DNA of 6,949 bases from JBFGJY01 sp041576975. GTDB lineage: Bacteria; Pseudomonadota; Gammaproteobacteria; UBA4575. Under the pieces are notes generated by a model. It was not told where the DNA came from and made no database searches. It worked only from the letters and a program-made list of their open reading frames with translations. This document shows, piece by piece, positions 4,727-6,949 of the stretch (position 1 is its first letter; each line of letters opens with the position of its first letter). The position numbers were made by a program, and so were the translations under genes. Where the stretch lies: assembly GCA_041576975.1 (NCBI GenBank), contig JBFGJY010000095.1, forward strand, positions 1-6,949, in the 5' to 3' direction.

Positions 4727-5365
4727 GTGGAATTTAAATGTGTGAGTGATAGTTGTTGCCAAGGCCATATTGATGTCGCTGCACTGCACGCGAAACAACG
4801 CCGTATTCTGATTATTGTCCTTGTAATCAACGCGACAACTTTCCTGATGATGGTCTTTGCGGCGATGATCAGTGGTTCTTCGTCCTTGTTGTCTGGCGCG
4901 TTAGACAATTTCGGCGATGCAATGACATACGTTTTAAGTTTGATGATTATTGGAGCAAGTCTCGTAGCAAAAGCGCGAGTTGCTATGTTTAAGGGTTTGC
5001 TGATCTTTGGTGCTGCCCTAGCGGTGGCATTTGTGATTGGCTCGCGAATATTGCATCCTGAAACACCCGTTTTTGAAACCATGGGTATTGCGGCGTTCCT
5101 AAATTTGGCTGCCAATTTACTATGCCTTTGGTTATTAACGCCGTATCGGAATGGTGATGTAAACATGTCTTCTGCGTGGGAATGCTCACGCAATGATGTG
5201 AGTGAAGGGATTGCTGTTATCGCTGCTGCATTCGCGGTATGGATGTTTGGATCGGGCTGGCCTGATCTGATAATTGCAATCGGCCTGTTATTTCTGTTTT
5301 TATTTTCAGCTATTCGCGTGCTTCGTGGAGCATGGCAGGAGCTTCGTCCAACTGCGCTGCAATGA
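4727..5365 (+). CDS. CDF-type cation efflux transporter, short form lacking the C-terminal domain
   Basis: 212 residues. Exports divalent metal ions across the inner membrane in exchange for protons (family knowledge). Six membrane helices can be placed near 27-47, 56-80, 87-108, 116-138, 158-175 and 179-198. The TM2 metal site appears as D60-x3-D64 in SSSLLSGALDNFGDA. At the TM5 entrance CSRNDV gives C153-x3-D157 where many CDF proteins have HxxxD. GSGWPDL before the last helix is typical. The N-terminus holds C5, C10, C11 and H14, a possible metal-binding tag. The usual cytoplasmic C-terminal domain is absent, which is normal for the 200-220-residue subgroup. An in-frame TAA at 4706 makes GTG 4727 the first start; no Shine-Dalgarno sequence is seen. 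It looks clearly more GC-rich than its neighbours, so it may have a different history. Metal unknown. Confidence 0.93.
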   Translation: MEFKCVSDSCCQGHIDVAALHAKQRRILIIVLVINATTFLMMVFAAMISGSSSLLSGALDNFGDAMTYVLSLMIIGASLVAKARVAMFKGLLIFGAALAVAFVIGSRILHPETPVFETMGIAAFLNLAANLLCLWLLTPYRNGDVNMSSAWECSRNDVSEGIAVIAAAFAVWMFGSGWPDLIIAIGLLFLFLFSAIRVLRGAWQELRPTALQ

Positions 5366-5372
5366 GAAATAA

Positions 5373-5405
5373 ATGTCCGCTTTGAGTCGAAAGCGGTCAT
5401 TTACG
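5373..5405 (+). repeat. Dispersed near-palindromic repeat, copy 4
   Basis: ATGTCCGCT, TTGAGTCGAA, AGCGGTCATTTACG, 8 bp after the transporter stop codon, where its hairpin could protect or end the transcript. Confidence 0.9.
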
Positions 5406-5507
5406 GTAAAGACTTTCATATTTTATTTAGTTGATCCATCTCAAAAACCTCTCATCACCGAGGTGTATGGTGAAAAAGATTCTATAGAGATAACAGGCTG
5501 CAAATGA
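5373..5507 (+). CDS. Doubtful 44-aa frame whose start codon lies in the dispersed repeat
   Basis: The ATG is the first triplet of repeat copy 4, giving MSALSRKRSF, and then non-repeat sequence FYLVDPSQKPLITEVYGEKD... to a TGA at 5505-5507. The part after the repeat reads like genuine protein. The stop overlaps the next start as ATGA, typical of translationally coupled genes. The likeliest reading is the tail of a gene whose front was replaced when the repeat arrived. No Shine-Dalgarno sequence. Confidence 0.3.
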   Translation: MSALSRKRSFTVKTFIFYLVDPSQKPLITEVYGEKDSIEITGCK

Positions 5508-5650
5508 CTCTAAAACTTATACTTCTAATTATTCTAGCAACAGTTTTTATATTTTTGTTGAATCTGATAAGTAGCAGAAAGAATAAAAAGAAGCTGACAC
5601 TGGAAGAAAAAGAAAAAATCAAACTCTTGACTGATAAGGATAACAAATAG
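5504..5650 (+). CDS. Very small single-span membrane protein (48 aa)
   Basis: ATG with a weak AGG 8 nt upstream. Residues 3-20 are strongly hydrophobic (LKLILLIILATVFIFLLN) and the rest is very basic and acidic by turns (SRKNKKKLTLEEKEKIKLL), predicting one membrane span with a cytoplasmic tail. Its start overlaps the stop of the upstream frame as ATGA. Proteins of this size are often regulators or subunits of larger membrane complexes, but nothing here identifies a partner; the transporter lies 138 bp upstream with a repeat between. A clean hydrophobic-then-charged pattern favours a real gene. Confidence 0.5.
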   Translation: MTLKLILLIILATVFIFLLNLISSRKNKKKLTLEEKEKIKLLTDKDNK

Positions 5651-5689
5651 TTCGCTCAAACTAGATGTGTCCATTAATTCAATAATTGG

Positions 5690-5721
5690 ATGTCTGCTTT
5701 CGGCCAATAGCGGACATTAAC
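5690..5721 (+). repeat. Dispersed near-palindromic repeat, copy 5, with an adjoining half copy
   Basis: ATGTCTGCT, TTCGGCCAAT, AGCGGACATTAAC. The arms pair fully if one G-T is allowed. ATCGGCCATAAACGGAC at 5722-5738 resembles the second half again, as if a partial tandem copy remained. Confidence 0.9.
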
Positions 5722-5783
5722 ATCGGCCATAAACGGACTGCGAAGTTGTGCTGCACTTAAACAAGTCCGAGTTAATAATTATG

Positions 5784-5993
5784 TTAATGTTCAACTTGTT
5801 TGATCGTCGCGCTTCCTTCCACGCTCATATAGCGAAAAACAGCAATCGCTTTCTCCTTACTTATCGCAGTATTGATAGGATCGTACAGTTCATGAGGAAC
5901 AAAATAGTAGTAAATTTTCATTTTCAAGCAATCAGGGCACTCTCTTGAAAGACGATCAAAGTCTTTCTCGGCATAATTTTTTATTACGTTCAT
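5784..5993 (-). CDS. Hypothetical small soluble protein (69 aa), possibly the tail of a longer frame
   Basis: ATG with AGGTGA a few nt upstream, so internal initiation is plausible. The 69 residues contain CPDC at 19-22, a possible metal or redox pair, then YYYFVPHELYDP and SKEKAIAVFRYMSVEG. No signal or membrane segment. The same frame is open for 29 more codons upstream of the ATG with protein-like content (YKLDDNTLEDFFVVHEFTGS). It ends only at the TAA (6081-6083) that closes the next gene, in the same frame. The ATG may therefore be a late start, or the whole may be the back part of an interrupted gene. No family recognised. Confidence 0.55.
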   Translation of the reverse strand: MNVIKNYAEKDFDRLSRECPDCLKMKIYYYFVPHELYDPINTAISKEKAIAVFRYMSVEGSATIKQVEH

Positions 5994-6080
5994 CTCTTCA
6001 CCTGAGCCTGTAAATTCATGTACTACAAAAAAATCCTCTAGCGTGTTGTCATCTAATTTATAACCGGCAGCAGGTTGAAT

Positions 6081-6422
6081 TTATTCGACATGCCTTGGGA
6101 AAAGCGGATAGATTGCCTTATCCCAGATGCCAGTGTGATAAATCAAAATTGCTCCTATGAACAGCGCGGGAAAAATCATACCTCTGCGTAAATAAGACAC
6201 ATTTTCAGCAATATGTCTTGGTACAAGTATTGTGTTGCCAATCAACGTAATGGGTATTGCGATTATCAGTATGATTAGCACAACAATGTAGGCAAAACCT
6301 TCAGCATAGGCTCCAGATTCGGTACTAACTATGAGTATTGCTGCGAGAAGTTCGGCTAGTATAGGAATCGCAAAACCGAAAAAAAGCCAACTTCGAATAC
6401 TCTTTGTATCCTTAGAGGTCAT
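6081..6422 (-). CDS. Three-span membrane protein, unknown function (113 aa)
   Basis: 113 residues, ATG start, no clear Shine-Dalgarno sequence. Membrane helices can be placed near 11-31 (WLFFGFAIPILAELLAAIL), 41-66 (YAEGFAYIVVLIILIIAIPITLIG) and 82-101 (MIFPALFIGAILIYHTGIW). A basic loop (PRHIAENVSYLRR) lies between the last two, suggesting that loop is cytoplasmic. No catalytic motif. It ends LFPRHVE-TAA and the frame continues open past that stop for 98 codons into the 5784 region. Either it is a complete small inner-membrane protein or the front of a gene cut by a nonsense mutation. Confidence 0.65.
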   Translation of the reverse strand: MTSKDTKSIRSWLFFGFAIPILAELLAAILIVSTESGAYAEGFAYIVVLIILIIAIPITLIGNTILVPRHIAENVSYLRRGMIFPALFIGAILIYHTGIWDKAIYPLFPRHVE

Positions 6423-6495
6423 TTCGTTGTAGACGCTAACATCTTAATACATTGCAATTTTACATAGATATCACATTTATCAGGCCAATCTACAT

Positions 6496-6527
6496 ATGTC
6501 CGCTTTGGGTCGCTAGCGGTCATTCAC
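6496..6527 (+). repeat. Dispersed near-palindromic repeat, copy 6
   Basis: ATGTCCGCT, TTGGGTCGCT, AGCGGTCATTCAC. It lies 18 bp beyond the stop of the 6546-6728 minus-strand gene and upstream of the 6422 start. Confidence 0.92.
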
Positions 6528-6545
6528 ATTTTTAATGAAATCACC

Positions 6546-6728
6546 TTATTTCTTAAGCTTTTGCATTTTTATAATCAAATATATTATTGCTAAAAATATT
6601 AGCCCATTTACAAGGCCAAATGCATACATCCCTATTCCAGCATAGGCACTTTTTACAGCCCAATTTAAGACAAACACACATAGCAAGGTGAATATTATAG
6701 ATAATATGAAAATTGGATTGTTTAACAT
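6546..6728 (-). CDS. Two-span small membrane protein (60 aa)
   Basis: 60 residues, ATG start, no visible Shine-Dalgarno sequence. Two hydrophobic helices (about 4-24, PIFILSIIFTLLCVFVLNWAV, and 33-53, GMYAFGLVNGLIFLAIIYLII) are joined by a short small-residue loop (KSAYAGI). It ends in a basic tail (KMQKLKK), so both ends are probably cytoplasmic. It could be a holin-like or regulatory membrane peptide, but lacks anything specific. Flanked on both sides by dispersed repeats. The clear helix-loop-helix pattern supports coding; the lack of a ribosome site lowers confidence. Confidence 0.55.
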   Translation of the reverse strand: MLNNPIFILSIIFTLLCVFVLNWAVKSAYAGIGMYAFGLVNGLIFLAIIYLIIKMQKLKK

Positions 6729-6801
6729 ATAAATTTAGATGGTTGAGTGAAAACGCATTTCTTTGATATATAAATCCCTAAGTAATTATAAATTAAATTT
6801 A

Positions 6802-6833
6802 ATGTCCACTTTGGGTCGTTAGCGGTCATTTGC
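6802..6833 (+). repeat. Dispersed near-palindromic repeat, copy 7
   Basis: ATGTCCACT, TTGGGTCGTT, AGCGGTCATTTGC; one arm base differs (A for G). The 6729-6949 stretch otherwise shows only AT-rich DNA and two unsupported frames running off the window end. Confidence 0.9.
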
Positions 6834-6949
6834 ACTCGATGGCAGGGGTATGCAGTTCAACGAGCAAAAGTATTTTCTGGATACTGAATTACACACGATT
6901 TTTATCAAAAAAAACAAACATATCAATGAGTCATTGTCTATATCTACTA

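Noticed and set aside
4645..5400. 251-codon minus-strand frame
   Set aside because: Antisense to the CDF gene; its sequence lacks domain or membrane pattern, while the plus strand shows clear CDF motifs.
5748..5948. Plus-strand 66-codon frame
   Set aside because: Antisense to the 5784-5993 frame, no ribosome site, no protein-like pattern.
996..6833. Integron cassette array with attC sites
   Set aside because: Genes point both ways, and the hairpin repeats lack GTTRRRY/RYYYAAC core sites; no integrase in view.
3183..6833. CRISPR array
   Set aside because: Repeats are 300-1000 bp apart with genes between, not regular short spacers.
6819..6947. Minus-strand frame running in from the right edge and stopping in repeat copy 7
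   Set aside because: The stop lies in the repeat and the sequence is low quality; nothing supports coding.
6839..6949. Plus-strand ATG frame open to the right edge
   Set aside because: Only 37 codons, no ribosome site, composition typical of AT-rich noncoding DNA.

Overview
The window looks like an accessory, gene-poor-in-function stretch of a low-GC Gram-negative chromosome, most likely a gammaproteobacterium. The support for that is indirect: a small Tat-signal protein with the SRRKFLK...YTPPA pattern, a short cation-efflux (CDF) transporter of proteobacterial type, many Sec-type or single-anchor small proteins, and a family of about 32-bp near-palindromic repeats between genes. No rRNA, tRNA, CRISPR array, transposase or integrase was found. 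Only one gene has a confidently named family (the CDF transporter at 4727-5365). All others are small proteins (44-150 residues) of unknown function.

Left part (1-2010) is a mosaic of repeated gene pieces. A secreted or lipoprotein-like small gene (35-259, minus) recurs as a 5'-truncated remnant (1354-1449) and as the front half of an in-frame chimera (1802-1948). The back half of that chimera is the C-terminal tail of another local gene (2476-2760), and the same tail survives as a nonsense-broken remnant at 904-981. Interleaved with these are two tandem paralogues (1112-1357 and 1560-1805, plus) whose proteins carry four DRR motifs. Each ends in a TTAA shared with the stop codon of the opposing reading frame. 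A secreted four-cysteine protein (391-843) and a Tat-signal protein (2077-2337) occupy equivalent positions in the two duplicated blocks.

Middle part (2077-4476): on the minus strand an apparent 125-aa/94-aa gene pair (3169-2476) is followed by the Tat-signal gene. Facing it, on the plus strand, is a secreted small protein broken by one frameshift (3236-3507). The 94-aa, 125-aa and frameshifted proteins seem to share a Cys ... EExxxQFxE core, so they may be one locally expanded family with three different N-terminal targeting solutions. A perfect 10-bp inverted repeat abuts the GTG start of the frameshifted gene. Two unrelated unknown genes follow (3696-4028 plus, 4132-4476 minus).

Right part (4477-6949): the CDF transporter gene, then two very short overlapping reading frames (5373-5650), then three small minus-strand frames (5784-5993, 6081-6422, 6546-6728), two of them membrane proteins. 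Full-length copies of the dispersed palindromic repeat occur seven times from 3183 onward, always in intergenic DNA and always in the same orientation, and none was found in the first 3.1 kb. The overall picture is a region of small envelope or secreted proteins that duplicates, recombines and decays quickly, rather than one coherent pathway.
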